In this document: one piece after another, positions 32,357 to 42,033 of the stretch | Numbering within the stretch: position 1 is the stretch's first letter | Layout: each line of letters starts with the position of its first letter | DNA from: Clostridiaceae bacterium | Lineage (GTDB): Bacteria > Bacillota > Clostridia > Lachnospirales > Lachnospiraceae | NCBI GenBank assembly: GCA_009911065.1 | Contig: QXWR01000021.1 | Span: forward strand, 1 to 64,000 | Direction of reading: 5' to 3' | DNA: 64,000 nucleotides | Position numbers and translations under genes: made by a program | The notes under the pieces: model-generated | Database searches by the model: none | Seen by the model: the letters and a program-made list of their open reading frames with translations, nothing else | What the model was told of the DNA's origin: nothing

Positions 32357-33814
32357 ATGAGGACGTTTAGTGAACAGCAGATTGTGGCTCTTGCGCCAAA
32401 TGCAAACGCAGTGAGCAATGGCAGGAAGATCTCCAATGGGGGTGGATTTGTATCCCGTATGCGGTCAGAGGACGATACCTTTTACATGGGGGAATGTAAA
32501 GGGAGCGGGAAATCCAATTATGTGGTGTCAGCAGATTTTGTGGAGGAGGATAAGCCGGTTTTTCGGTGCAGCTGCCCAAGCCGGCAGTTTCCCTGCAAGC
32601 ACAGTTTGGGACTGATGTTTGAGATGGCAGCGGGAAAAGACTTTGCCATAGGGGAGATTCCAAAGGATATTTTGGAAAAACGGGAAAAGAAGCAGGCCAA
32701 AGAGGCAAAGAAGGCAGACGGGTCCAGTGAAAAGAAACCAGTATCCGAAAAAAGCGCCAAGGCAAGCAAGGCTGCCAAAACAAAAAAGATCAAGAAACAG
32801 CTGGAAGGTCTGAAACTGATGAAACAGATGACGGATCAGCTGATGCACACAGGACTTTCTTCTATGGGAAGTGTGTCCCTGAAAAGCTACCGGGATTTGG
32901 CAAAGCAGCTGGGAGACTATTATCTGCCTGGACCGCAGAATTATTTTAACCGGCTGGTGCTGGAGATGGAAGCCTACCAAAAGGATTCGGACAAGAAGCA
33001 TTATCACCAGGCTGTGGAAGTGTTAAAGCGGCTGCGGGCGCTGGAGAGAAAGGCTGCGGTTTACCTTCAGGGAAAATTAGAGACGGATTCGCCGGAAGCG
33101 GACGATGATATTTTATATGAAAAGCTGGGGGGAATCTGGAAGCTTGACCAGTTAAATGATTTGGGCCTGAAAAAGGAGAATGCAAAATTGATTCAGCTTT
33201 CCTTTCAGGTGATTTACGACGAGGCCCGAAAGGAATATGTGGATACGGGATATTGGGCAGATGTGGATACAGGGGAAATTTCCTGTACATTCAATTATCG
33301 TCCGGTTAAGGCGTTAAAGTATGTGAAGCAGGAGGATTCTTGTTTTGCATTGGTTCAAACACCCCTTCTTAGCTATTATCCAGGGGGGATGAATCGGAGA
33401 ATCCGGTGGGAGAGCGCTTCTTATGATCCTGTCACCAAAGAAGTTTTAAGTCAGGTGATCAGTCATGGACATGGGGATATTGGTGCAGCAGTGAAGCTGG
33501 CCAAAAATGAGATCAAAAATCTTCTCTCGGAAGATTTTTGTGGAATGCTGATTCGGTATAAGCAGATTGGGGTGGTAAGTACCGAAACTGGGGATTGGTT
33601 TGTCATGGAGGATGAGTCCGGAGAGAGGATAGAATTGTCTGGAAGAGAAGGCTGGGCAGATACAATGGCGGCTCTTTCTATGATTCCCAAAAAAAATGTG
33701 TTTCAGAATCAGGCATTGTTTGGTCTGATGTATTATGATTCCGATGACCATAAGCTTCGGATGTATCCCTGCAGCATTGTGACTGGAGAAGGGATTGTAA
33801 GGCTGCTGTATTAA
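32357..33814 (+). CDS. SWIM zinc-finger protein (YehQ-like)
   Basis: The 485-residue protein carries a SWIM zinc motif C-x-C-x6-C-x-H (FRCSCPSRQFPCKHSLGL) at about residues 71-86, a DNA- or protein-binding module. A Lys/Ala-rich linker of about 45 residues follows, then a long region without a known domain (YRDLAKQLGDYYLPGPQNYFNRLVLEMEAY...). It is the first gene of the five-gene set continuing with HEAT-like, MoxR, DUF5682 and VWA proteins. E. coli YehQ is a SWIM protein in a comparable neighbourhood. AAGGAG precedes ATG 32357. Confidence 0.85.
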   Translation: MRTFSEQQIVALAPNANAVSNGRKISNGGGFVSRMRSEDDTFYMGECKGSGKSNYVVSADFVEEDKPVFRCSCPSRQFPCKHSLGLMFEMAAGKDFAIGEIPKDILEKREKKQAKEAKKADGSSEKKPVSEKSAKASKAAKTKKIKKQLEGLKLMKQMTDQLMHTGLSSMGSVSLKSYRDLAKQLGDYYLPGPQNYFNRLVLEMEAYQKDSDKKHYHQAVEVLKRLRALERKAAVYLQGKLETDSPEADDDILYEKLGGIWKLDQLNDLGLKKENAKLIQLSFQVIYDEARKEYVDTGYWADVDTGEISCTFNYRPVKALKYVKQEDSCFALVQTPLLSYYPGGMNRRIRWESASYDPVTKEVLSQVISHGHGDIGAAVKLAKNEIKNLLSEDFCGMLIRYKQIGVVSTETGDWFVMEDESGERIELSGREGWADTMAALSMIPKKNVFQNQALFGLMYYDSDDHKLRMYPCSIVTGEGIVRLLY

Positions 33815-33848
33815 TCGGTGTTTTACGTTAAGTAAGGAGAACTGGGTT

Positions 33849-35777
33849 ATGAATTTGGATGCTATGTATGAATTGCGGGAGCGGCTGGAGACGGCGGCAG
33901 TGGCAGGCGTGGGTCTGATTCAGGAGGATTTCCGCCTGAAAAGAGCTGTGCAGCAGATAGAGCCTTTTGCTAAGGCATCGCCGGTGTTTCAGAAAATCTA
34001 TGGTCTGGCAGGAACTTTGACGGCACAGGAATGTGAGGACCGGGCGGGGGTTTTGCTGGATACCCTGGGACTTTTAGATGCAGTGCTTTGTACTCAGGGT
34101 TCTGTGGGAACGAAAGGTGAGTTAAAGGAGCTGGAAGTGGTTTTGACAGAGGGAGATCCTTACAGAGAGATTTCCTATGGCCGGATTGCTTCTGTGCTTC
34201 AGGCATTTCAGACCACCGGAGGGGGACGGTACGCCATTATCCGGGATGCCTATGACACGGACCCGGAGATTTTCAAGGATTACCGGATGAAATATTGGAT
34301 GGTGCGGGCTTTGGGGGACAGTTATGCAGAACTAGCTGAACTGGTTGCAAACTGGCTTGTCCTGGAGGGAGAGGCAGTGATTCCTTTATTGAAGCGGGGA
34401 TTTTTGCCGGACGGAAAGAGAGAGATGGCAAGGCGGATTGAGGTGATAGAGCAGATTGCCGGTGAGAAGGAAAATGATTTTTACCGGTATGCGGCAAAGG
34501 AAGGAAACAAGGAAATTCGGGAAGCAGCGCTTTTGGCCTTTCGCCATGATGCTTCCAATGAGGCGCTTCTTTTGGATTACCAAAAGTCAGAAAAGGGGAA
34601 ATGCAAGGAAGCGGCTTTGCGGTCTCTGGCCTTTATGGAAGGGGAGGCTGCTGCTGCTTTCTGGAAAATTAGACTGGAGAAAAAGCCTGAGGAGACTGTA
34701 AACTATCTGACTCCTTCTGGCGTAAACTGGGCAGGAGATCTGATTGCAGATGCCATTGAAACGTGGATTGATAAAGGGGAGCCGGAATCTGCGTCCGTGG
34801 AGGAAAAGCCCAAAGGGAAGGAGACAAAGGAGGAGCGGGCAAAGGAGAAGGCCCAGGCAAGGGAGGAGCGGGACCGGTATCGGCACCGGCTTGGTATTTT
34901 GTGGGAGGCTGCCGCGGGCAAAAGCTCGGAGCGGATTCGCCAGTGCTATGAAAAGGTTTATTCGATTCTTCCCAGAGAGGTGCCTAAGATTTTAAGCCAG
35001 TCGGTAATCCGCACTGGAGATCCTTCTTTGTATCGTCTGGCAGGAGAACTGTATGAGCAGTATGGGGATGAATTTTTGGAGCCGGTATTTTTGGCGTCTC
35101 TTCTCTCATGTTCTGCCCAGGAGACTTATGAGCGGTTTCACAAATTCATTCATCCAGACGGACTTTTGCGGACATTGACAGGCAAAAAGGCAGATGCCAC
35201 TGGAGTTCTTTACGGGTTTGCCCGGATTGTGTATCGGGAGGAGGAAGGAAAGTATGGAATCACCCTGGAGGACATGAACAGTCCCATACGGGAACGGGCG
35301 ATCTGCCGGTGGATTCCAGCAGGGCTGGATTTGCGCTGGTATCCGCTGCTTTTAAATTATCCGGGCCGGTTTGCCACAGGGAGGCGGAACAATTACAGTA
35401 TGTACCGGAATTACTATGACTGGATGATGGCAAAATTGTACCGGCCGGATGTGGAGGAATTTCAGGAGGCTTACGGAAGATTTTTCTATGAGGGAGCTTT
35501 ACAGCTTACGCCTACTACAGAAGGGATTCAGATGATGAAACGGTGTGGGTGGAAAAAATATGATGGGCTTTTGGCAGCCTGCATAAAAGATGCAAATTCC
35601 ATTCCCAGCTATTTGATTCGAAATCTTCTTGGGGAACTTCCTTTAAGTAACAAAGAGATTGCGGAGGAGTTAAGCCAGATTATTGAGAAAAGGAAAGGAA
35701 AGGCAATAAACGGAATTTCCATTTTGGAACATTGGAGGGATGGGCTTTTAAGCGGAGTTCCGGTAGAAAAGCTGTAA
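33849..35777 (+). CDS. HEAT-repeat-like protein of the MoxR/VWA cluster
   Basis: The 642-residue protein is almost wholly helical and shows HEAT-like repeats (EIREAALLAFRHDASNEALLLDYQ; GKCKEAALRSLAFMEGEAAAAFWKIRLEK). A very charged Glu/Lys segment lies at about residues 315-345. It has no catalytic motif, so a scaffold or adaptor role is likely. It follows the SWIM gene by 34 bases and precedes MoxR on the same strand. It may belong to the DUF5691 group, but I cannot confirm that by eye. TAAGGAG precedes ATG 33849. Confidence 0.7.
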   Translation: MNLDAMYELRERLETAAVAGVGLIQEDFRLKRAVQQIEPFAKASPVFQKIYGLAGTLTAQECEDRAGVLLDTLGLLDAVLCTQGSVGTKGELKELEVVLTEGDPYREISYGRIASVLQAFQTTGGGRYAIIRDAYDTDPEIFKDYRMKYWMVRALGDSYAELAELVANWLVLEGEAVIPLLKRGFLPDGKREMARRIEVIEQIAGEKENDFYRYAAKEGNKEIREAALLAFRHDASNEALLLDYQKSEKGKCKEAALRSLAFMEGEAAAAFWKIRLEKKPEETVNYLTPSGVNWAGDLIADAIETWIDKGEPESASVEEKPKGKETKEERAKEKAQAREERDRYRHRLGILWEAAAGKSSERIRQCYEKVYSILPREVPKILSQSVIRTGDPSLYRLAGELYEQYGDEFLEPVFLASLLSCSAQETYERFHKFIHPDGLLRTLTGKKADATGVLYGFARIVYREEEGKYGITLEDMNSPIRERAICRWIPAGLDLRWYPLLLNYPGRFATGRRNNYSMYRNYYDWMMAKLYRPDVEEFQEAYGRFFYEGALQLTPTTEGIQMMKRCGWKKYDGLLAACIKDANSIPSYLIRNLLGELPLSNKEIAEELSQIIEKRKGKAINGISILEHWRDGLLSGVPVEKL

Positions 35778-35842
35778 AGGAATATTGGGATGTTGAAAAG
35801 AATGGACAGGAACATTTTTTGGAAAGGGGAGAAAGGTTGATT

Positions 35843-36928
35843 ATGGAACAGGAGATGCAGCGGCTGCCGGCAGAGCAGTTGTTTCAAAAGGAGATTGATG
35901 CGCTGATTGCCAATGAAACGTATCCAATACCTACTGGGTGGCGGATGTCGCCTCGGTCGGTGCTTACTTATATCTGCGGAGGGAAGTCTGGGGATGTGGA
36001 GATTACCCCTAAGTATATTGGTCATGAACGTCTGGTGGAGATTGCTATTTCCACGCTGGTTACAGATCGGGCTTTGCTTCTCATTGGAGAGCCGGGAACC
36101 GCAAAGTCCTGGCTGTCGGAACATTTGACGGCAGCGATCAATGGGGATTCCACCAGAGTCATTCAGGGGACTGCCGGGACTACAGAGGAGCAGATTCGGT
36201 ATTCTTGGAACTATGCCATGTTGATTGCAAACGGCCCTTCCAGGGAGGCCATGATTCCAAGTCCGATTTACCGGGCTATGGAACAGGGGATGATTGCCCG
36301 TGTGGAGGAGATTTCCCGGTGTGCGTCGGAAGTACAGGATGCTCTTATTTCGATTTTGTCGGAAAAGCGGATTTCCGTTCCTGAGCTGGGGGTGGAGATT
36401 CCTGCCAGAAAAGGGTTTTCAGTTATTGCCACAGCGAATACCCGGGATAAGGGAGTCAATGACATGTCAGCGGCTTTAAAACGGCGGTTTAATATTGTGG
36501 TTTTGCCGTCTCCGGAAAGCCTGGAGGCGGAGATGGAGATTGTAGAAACCCGAATCCGGCAGCTGGCGGGAAATCTGGACTTGAATGCACGGCTTCCTGA
36601 GGCAGAGGTGGTGAAAAAGGTATGCACCATTTTCCGAGAACTTCGCGCTGGTGTAACTTTGGACGGAAAACAGAAGTTAAAATCAACTTCCGGAGTTCTT
36701 TCCACAGCTGAGGCCATTTCCCTTCTTGCCAACAGCATGGCGTTGGCGGGAAGTTTTGGGAATGGGCAGGTGACGGATGCTGATCTTGCCGCAGGACTTC
36801 AGGGAGCCGTAGTCAAGGAGGACAGCAAGGACGGAAAGGTTTGGGAAGAGTATCTGGAAAACATTATGAAGAAGCGAGGGTCCAAGTGGCTGTCCTTGTA
36901 TCAGGAGTGCAGGGAGCTGAATGGTTAA
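35843..36928 (+). CDS. MoxR-type AAA+ ATPase (YehL-like)
   Basis: The 361-residue protein has Walker A GEPGTAKSWL at about residues 83-92 and the sensor/arginine-finger region KGFSVIATANTRDKGVNDMSAALKRRFNIVVLPSP, typical of MoxR ATPases. Such ATPases act with a VWA partner to remodel or insert metal cofactors into target proteins. ATG 35843 follows GGGGAGAAAGG; an open extension to 35732 lies within the preceding gene. Its TAA stop overlaps the next ATG (TAATG), giving coupled translation. Confidence 0.9.
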   Translation: MEQEMQRLPAEQLFQKEIDALIANETYPIPTGWRMSPRSVLTYICGGKSGDVEITPKYIGHERLVEIAISTLVTDRALLLIGEPGTAKSWLSEHLTAAINGDSTRVIQGTAGTTEEQIRYSWNYAMLIANGPSREAMIPSPIYRAMEQGMIARVEEISRCASEVQDALISILSEKRISVPELGVEIPARKGFSVIATANTRDKGVNDMSAALKRRFNIVVLPSPESLEAEMEIVETRIRQLAGNLDLNARLPEAEVVKKVCTIFRELRAGVTLDGKQKLKSTSGVLSTAEAISLLANSMALAGSFGNGQVTDADLAAGLQGAVVKEDSKDGKVWEEYLENIMKKRGSKWLSLYQECRELNG

Positions 36929-39369
36929 TGGAGGGCAAGGTGATAGGGCAGGATAAGAAAAGCAGCCGGAAACAGGGAAAAGTCAGTCCTCATGTGTTCG
37001 GAATTCGCCATCTGTCTCCGGCGGGAGCTTATTTTGTGCGGAAGTTTCTGGATAAAACCGCTCCGGAGTTGGTGCTGATTGAGGGACCGTCCGATTTTAC
37101 GGAGCTTTTGGAAGATTTGGGGAAGAAAGAGGTAAAACCGCCAGTGGCGGTGATGGCGTATACATCAGAGCTGCCTGTCCAAACCGTTCTCTATCCTTTT
37201 GCCGTGTATTCCCCGGAGTATCAGGCCATTTTGTGGGCAAAGGAACATGGCTGTGCCTGTCGGTTCTGCGATCTGCCTTCCGAGGTGTTTTTGGGACTAC
37301 GAAATCAAGAGCGGCTGCGGCAGCAGGAAAAGATGATAAAAGAGCTTGCAGAGTCTAAGAACGGGGAAGATTTGGCGGAAGGTGAGATGAGGCTGCCAGA
37401 GAACGGTTCGGAAGCTGTGGTAAAAGGCGTTCCGGAAGTTACAGCGGAAAGTGAGACAGGTCTGCGAAAGGAGAGTCCAACCGCTTATGTGTACCGACGG
37501 CTGGACGAGCTTTCCGGAGACGGGGACCATGAGACTTTCTGGGAGAGGACCATGGAACAGGCCATGGAGGAAGACGGGTACCAGAAGGGAGCCTGGGAGT
37601 TTGGCAGTTCTCTTAGGGAACTTTCGGAGAAAGATGAGAACGGGGAGAATCAAATCCGGGAGGCTTTTATGCGCCGGGAGATTGCCCGTGCCGTGAAGGA
37701 AGGGATTTCTCCAGATAAGATTGTGGTGGTTACTGGAGCGTTTCATGTAAACGGAATTTTAGAAGACAAAAAGCCCATGACGGAAAAGGAGTTTAAGAAA
37801 CTTCCCCGAATGGAAATAAATAAAACCTTAATGCCTTACTCTTATTTCAGGCTCTCAGAACGGGCCGGATATGGAGCTGGAAACCGGGCGCCTGCTTACT
37901 ATGAATTTTTGTGGGACGGATTGTGCAGGGAGAAGCCGGATTATGCAGGACGCCGGTATCTGGCTGCTCTGGCCAAGTTTCAGAGGGAACATGGAAATAT
38001 GGTATCCTCAGCCGAGATCATTGAAGGGGTACAGTTGGCGTATTCTCTGGCAGCCCTTCATGATGGAAAGATTCCTGCTTTAAGGGATTTGCGGGATGCG
38101 GCAGTAACTTGCATGGGTCATGGGAATTTTTCAGAGATAGCTCTGGCTGTGGCAGATACCGAGATTGGAACCTGCATTGGCAGGCTGCCAGAGGGGGTTA
38201 GCCAGACTTCCATCCAGTCGGATTTTTACCGAAGATTAAAGGAGCTTCGACTAGAAAAGTACAGATCTGTGACAATGCAGGAATTGACTTTGGATTTGCG
38301 GGAAAAATTGACTGTAAAATCAGAGAAGGCAGCATTTCTTGATCTGGAACGGTCCTTTTTCCTTCATCGGCTGAAGGTGCTTGGAATCTCTTTTGCGGAA
38401 CCTGTGGCAGTGCGGCAGGAGCGGGCTACCTGGGCGGAGCAGTGGGCTTTGCGCTGGACTCCGGAGGCGGAGATTCAGATTGTGGAGGCTGTGTTAAAAG
38501 GAGATACCGTGGAACAGGCGGCTTCCTTTGTTTTGAAGGAGCGGACAGAAGGGGCTGGCATTGGGGAAATTGCCGCAGTGATTGAGGAGGCATGTAATTG
38601 CGGAATGCCGTCTTCCATGGAGTATGGGGTGACTGCTTTACAGAGTACGGCAGTGGAGGCTGTGGCTCTTCATGAGATAGCAGAGACATCCAGACGGCTT
38701 TCTATGGTTCTTCGATATGGGGATATTCGCAGATTAAACCGCGACCCTCTGATTCCGATTTTGTCTCAGCTGTTTTTGCGTGCATGTCTCATTTTAACCG
38801 GAGAGTGCGTCTGTGATGACACTGCAGCTAAGTCGGTCGCCCAGTCGGTTTTAACCCTCCATGAGGTGTCGGTAAACCATGACTTTCTTGACGGAAAACG
38901 CTGGCTTACAGAGCTTTGGGAGATTGCCAGAAGAGATGATTTAAACACCCGCCTGTCTGGACTTGCAGCTGCCATTCTTTTGGAAATGGGACAGATGGAT
39001 AAAGAGGAATTGGGACAGGAGGTTCAAAGGCGTTTGTCCAAAGGGAATCCGGCAGAGCTTGGGGCTGGATGGTTTGAAGGTCTGTCTATGAAAAATCATT
39101 ATGCTCTGATTGCCCGTCTGACTTTGTGGGAAAAGCTAAGCGACTATTTGGAAGAGTTGGATGACGAGGAGTTTAAGCGGGCTTTGGTCTTTTTGCGTCG
39201 GGCGTTTGCAGATTTTAGTTCTGAGGAGAAAAATCAGATAGCAGAGAATTTGGGAGAGATCTGGCAGGTAAATCCGACCCAGGTCAGTGAGCTTGTAAAT
39301 GGACCGATTTTGGAGGAAGAGATTTCTTTATTGTCTGGGTTGGATGATTTTGATTTTGGGGATATTTGA
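36928..39369 (+). CDS. DUF5682 family protein (YehM-like)
   Basis: The 813-residue protein starts with FGIRHLSPAGAYFVRKFLDKTAPELVLIEGPSDFTELL, and near residue 265-275 has IVVVTGAFHVNGIL. These H-x-S-P, E-G-P and G-A-F-H elements resemble the EreA/ChaN/TraB-like hydrolase fold, which would make it the catalytic member. The long C-terminal half is helical without a recognised domain. ATG 36928 is coupled to the MoxR stop; the longer frame from 36841 lies inside the MoxR gene. The substrate is unknown. Confidence 0.85.
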   Translation: MEGKVIGQDKKSSRKQGKVSPHVFGIRHLSPAGAYFVRKFLDKTAPELVLIEGPSDFTELLEDLGKKEVKPPVAVMAYTSELPVQTVLYPFAVYSPEYQAILWAKEHGCACRFCDLPSEVFLGLRNQERLRQQEKMIKELAESKNGEDLAEGEMRLPENGSEAVVKGVPEVTAESETGLRKESPTAYVYRRLDELSGDGDHETFWERTMEQAMEEDGYQKGAWEFGSSLRELSEKDENGENQIREAFMRREIARAVKEGISPDKIVVVTGAFHVNGILEDKKPMTEKEFKKLPRMEINKTLMPYSYFRLSERAGYGAGNRAPAYYEFLWDGLCREKPDYAGRRYLAALAKFQREHGNMVSSAEIIEGVQLAYSLAALHDGKIPALRDLRDAAVTCMGHGNFSEIALAVADTEIGTCIGRLPEGVSQTSIQSDFYRRLKELRLEKYRSVTMQELTLDLREKLTVKSEKAAFLDLERSFFLHRLKVLGISFAEPVAVRQERATWAEQWALRWTPEAEIQIVEAVLKGDTVEQAASFVLKERTEGAGIGEIAAVIEEACNCGMPSSMEYGVTALQSTAVEAVALHEIAETSRRLSMVLRYGDIRRLNRDPLIPILSQLFLRACLILTGECVCDDTAAKSVAQSVLTLHEVSVNHDFLDGKRWLTELWEIARRDDLNTRLSGLAAAILLEMGQMDKEELGQEVQRRLSKGNPAELGAGWFEGLSMKNHYALIARLTLWEKLSDYLEELDDEEFKRALVFLRRAFADFSSEEKNQIAENLGEIWQVNPTQVSELVNGPILEEEISLLSGLDDFDFGDI

Positions 39370-39488
39370 ATGTGTCAGAGGGAGTTGGAAGGAAGCTTAT
39401 CACCCATTCCAGGTTGTTAAAAAATGGGGGTTGTTAGATATGCCTTCTGTTTTGCGGGAGATTTGGTATGAATGAGGGAGGTTGATGG

Positions 39489-40673
39489 ATGGAGATTAAA
39501 GAGCAGATGAAGCGGTGGCGGCTGATTTTGGGGGAGGAAAGCCAGGGGCAGTTTGATTCGATGACAGGAGGATCGGATGCCTCCCTTTCTGAAGAACAAT
39601 GGCTGATGGATCAGGCTTTGGCTGCAATTTACAATAACAGCTCTGCGGGAGGCTTTGGCATGAAGGGAGCTGGAAAAGGCCCGTCAAGTCCAAGGATTAC
39701 CCAGTGGCTGGGAGATGTGAGAACTTTATTTGATAAGGATTTGGTGAAAATCGTTCAGTCGGATGCCATGGAGCGGTGCGGTTTAAAGCAGCTGATTTTT
39801 GAGCCGGAGCTTTTGGAGCAGATGGAGCCGAACATGAATCTTGCCACTACCATTTTGCTTTTAAAAGATCAGGTGCCAAAGAGGAGCAAGGACAGTGTAA
39901 GGGAATTTATTGGGAAGATTGTGGAAGAGATCAATAAGCTTTTAGAAAGCGACATTCGGCGGGCTGTGACAGCGGCCATAAACCGCCGTCAGCATTCCCC
40001 GATCCCTTCGGCAGCAGCCCTTGATTTTCCTACCACCATCCGCCGCGGAATCAAAAATTACAACCGGGAGTTGAAACGGATTATCCCGGAGCATTACTAC
40101 TTTTTTGACCGGACTACCCTTACTGCATCCAGCAAATTTACTGTGATTTTGGATGTGGACCAGAGTGGTTCCATGGGAGAATCGGTCATTTATTCTTCTA
40201 TCATAAGCTGTATTCTGGCAAGTATGGCTGCCATTAAAACAAGGATTGTGGCCTTTGATACTCAGGTGGTGGATTTGACGGAAAAATGTGAAGACCCAGT
40301 GGATTTGCTTTTTGGATTTCAGCTGGGTGGCGGGACGGACATTAACAAATCCATTGTTTACTGCCAGCAGTTTGTGGAAAATCCCAAGAAGACCTTATTC
40401 TTTTTGATCAGCGACCTGATGGAAGGCGGCAATCGGGCCGGAATGCTTCGACGGCTGGAGGAGATGAAGGAATCCGGGGTGACGGTGGTTTGTCTTCTGG
40501 CGATTGCAGATGGAGGAAAGCCTTATTATGATGCTCAGATGGCTCAGAGAATCGCCTCCGTGGGGATTCCCTGTTTTGCCTGTAATCCTCAAAAGCTGCC
40601 TCTTTTGTTGGAGCGGGCTTTAAAGGGGCTGGATTTAACAGGGTTTCAGAAGGAATTTGAAGAGAAAAAATAG
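39489..40673 (+). CDS. CoxE-like VWA-domain protein (YehP-like)
   Basis: The 394-residue protein has a helical N-terminal half and a VWA domain starting near residue 217 (KFTVILDVDQSGSMGESVIYSSII). Its metal-site motif is DQSGS (Asp224, Ser226, Ser228), then GGGTDINKSIVYC and FLISDLMEGG. There is no signal peptide, so it is cytoplasmic, unlike the VWA protein at 28377. It is the expected partner of the MoxR ATPase two genes upstream. ATG 39489 follows GGGAGG (39476-39481). A very strong terminator follows and closes the operon. Confidence 0.88.
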   Translation: MEIKEQMKRWRLILGEESQGQFDSMTGGSDASLSEEQWLMDQALAAIYNNSSAGGFGMKGAGKGPSSPRITQWLGDVRTLFDKDLVKIVQSDAMERCGLKQLIFEPELLEQMEPNMNLATTILLLKDQVPKRSKDSVREFIGKIVEEINKLLESDIRRAVTAAINRRQHSPIPSAAALDFPTTIRRGIKNYNRELKRIIPEHYYFFDRTTLTASSKFTVILDVDQSGSMGESVIYSSIISCILASMAAIKTRIVAFDTQVVDLTEKCEDPVDLLFGFQLGGGTDINKSIVYCQQFVENPKKTLFFLISDLMEGGNRAGMLRRLEEMKESGVTVVCLLAIADGGKPYYDAQMAQRIASVGIPCFACNPQKLPLLLERALKGLDLTGFQKEFEEKK

Positions 40674-40707
40674 AAGAGAAAAATAGATTTGTAGAAAAGT
40701 TAAGATC

Positions 40708-40782
40708 AAAAAGTCCGGATTTGAGGAAAGAGAGAACGTATGAAAATACGTATCTTCATTTTCAAATCCGGACTTTTTCGAT
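40708..40782 (+). terminator. Strong intrinsic terminator closing the MoxR/VWA operon
   Basis: AAAAAGTCCGGATTTGA (40708-40724) pairs perfectly with TCAAATCCGGACTTTTT (40762-40778), 17 bp. The loop holds a second small ATACGT-type hairpin. Confidence 0.88.
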
Positions 40783-40853
40783 TTTTCAAACAGGGGATGT
40801 GTCCTGGAAAATCATTGATTCATAATCTGTTAGAAAGAATATTTTAGGAGTCT

Positions 40854-41957
40854 ATGATTTTGGTCACGATCAGTTTGTGTATGATTGTAAAAAATGAGGA
40901 GCTGGTTTTGGAGCGTTGTCTTGCGTCAGCAAAAAATATTGCAGATGAAATTATTATTGTGGATACAGGCTCTACAGATAGGACAAGGGAAATTGGAAAA
41001 CGGTATGGAAAGGTGTATGATTTTACGTGGATTGACGATTTTTCCGCTGCCAGAAACGAGTCTTTTTTCCGGGCAAACATGGATTACTGCATGTGGTTGG
41101 ATGCAGATGATGTGGTGACAGAGGAAAACCAGAAGAAATTATTGGAGCTGAAAATGTCTCTGAATCCAGATACGGATGTGGTGATGATGAAGTATGCAAT
41201 CTCGGAAGATGAGGAAGGAAAGCCTTTGTTTTCTTACTATCGGGAGAGAATGGTGAAAAATGGGAAGGGATTTTTGTGGGAGGGAAGAGTCCATGAAGCG
41301 ATTGTGCCAAGGGGGAAGGTGGTCTATTCGGATATTGTGATTGCTCACCGGAAAATGGCTGCTGGTGACAAAGAGCGGAATCTTAGAATCTATGAGACAA
41401 TGCTTCAGGAGGGAGAGGTTTTAAAGGGGAGAAACTTGTTTTATTATGGGAGGGAACTGATGGCTCATGGCAGGTACCAAGATGCGGTGTGTGTCATGGA
41501 AGAGTTTTTGGATGGAGAAGGATGGGTGGAAAATCAGATTGAAGCATGTTTGAACTTGGCGTTTTGTTTTGGTGCATTGGGACAGGAGACAGAACGGGCG
41601 AAAGCTTTGCTTCGCAGTTTTTTGTATGATTCTCCCCGGGGAGAGGCATGTTTTGAGATTGGACAATATTTCCAGAGACAGAAAAAATGGCAGCAGGCGG
41701 TTTTTTGGTATGAGACTGCTTTGAAGGGAAATCCCCGGACCGAGAGCGGGGGATTTGTCCGGTCCGATTATTATGGTTATCTTCCGGAAATAAACTTGTG
41801 TGTCTGTTATGACCAGATGGGAGAGAGGGAAAAGGCATATGAGTATCATTTGAGGGCAAAGAAACGAAAACCAGAGTCGAAAGAAGTAAAATGGAATGAG
41901 GAGTATTTTCGGAATTTCAGGGACGAACCAAATGGACAGGAGGGACATAGGATATAG
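40854..41957 (+). CDS. Glycosyltransferase family 2 with TPR-like C-terminus
   Basis: The 367-residue enzyme has a GT-A fold start ([40 protein letters not shown]) and the metal/nucleotide-binding WLDADD at about residues 82-87, then a C-terminal part of TPR-like helices ([24 protein letters not shown]). It transfers a sugar from a nucleotide donor. The neighbouring collagen-like gene is rich in Thr/Ser-containing GXY repeats, as are spore-surface collagen-like glycoproteins, so that protein is a plausible acceptor. AGGAG precedes ATG 40854. Confidence 0.9.
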   Translation: MILVTISLCMIVKNEELVLERCLASAKNIADEIIIVDTGSTDRTREIGKRYGKVYDFTWIDDFSAARNESFFRANMDYCMWLDADDVVTEENQKKLLELKMSLNPDTDVVMMKYAISEDEEGKPLFSYYRERMVKNGKGFLWEGRVHEAIVPRGKVVYSDIVIAHRKMAAGDKERNLRIYETMLQEGEVLKGRNLFYYGRELMAHGRYQDAVCVMEEFLDGEGWVENQIEACLNLAFCFGALGQETERAKALLRSFLYDSPRGEACFEIGQYFQRQKKWQQAVFWYETALKGNPRTESGGFVRSDYYGYLPEINLCVCYDQMGEREKAYEYHLRAKKRKPESKEVKWNEEYFRNFRDEPNGQEGHRI

Positions 41958-42033
41958 TAAACCAACAGCAGTGGATGAATCGTACCGGGAAATGGTTTGC
42001 TGTTGGCGGGGAGAAGAAGAAAGGAGCAATTCT

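Noticed and set aside
33970-34921. Several leftward open frames opposite the HEAT-like gene
   Set aside because: They are GC-bias shadows with Pro/Ser-rich random-looking translations and no ribosome sites.
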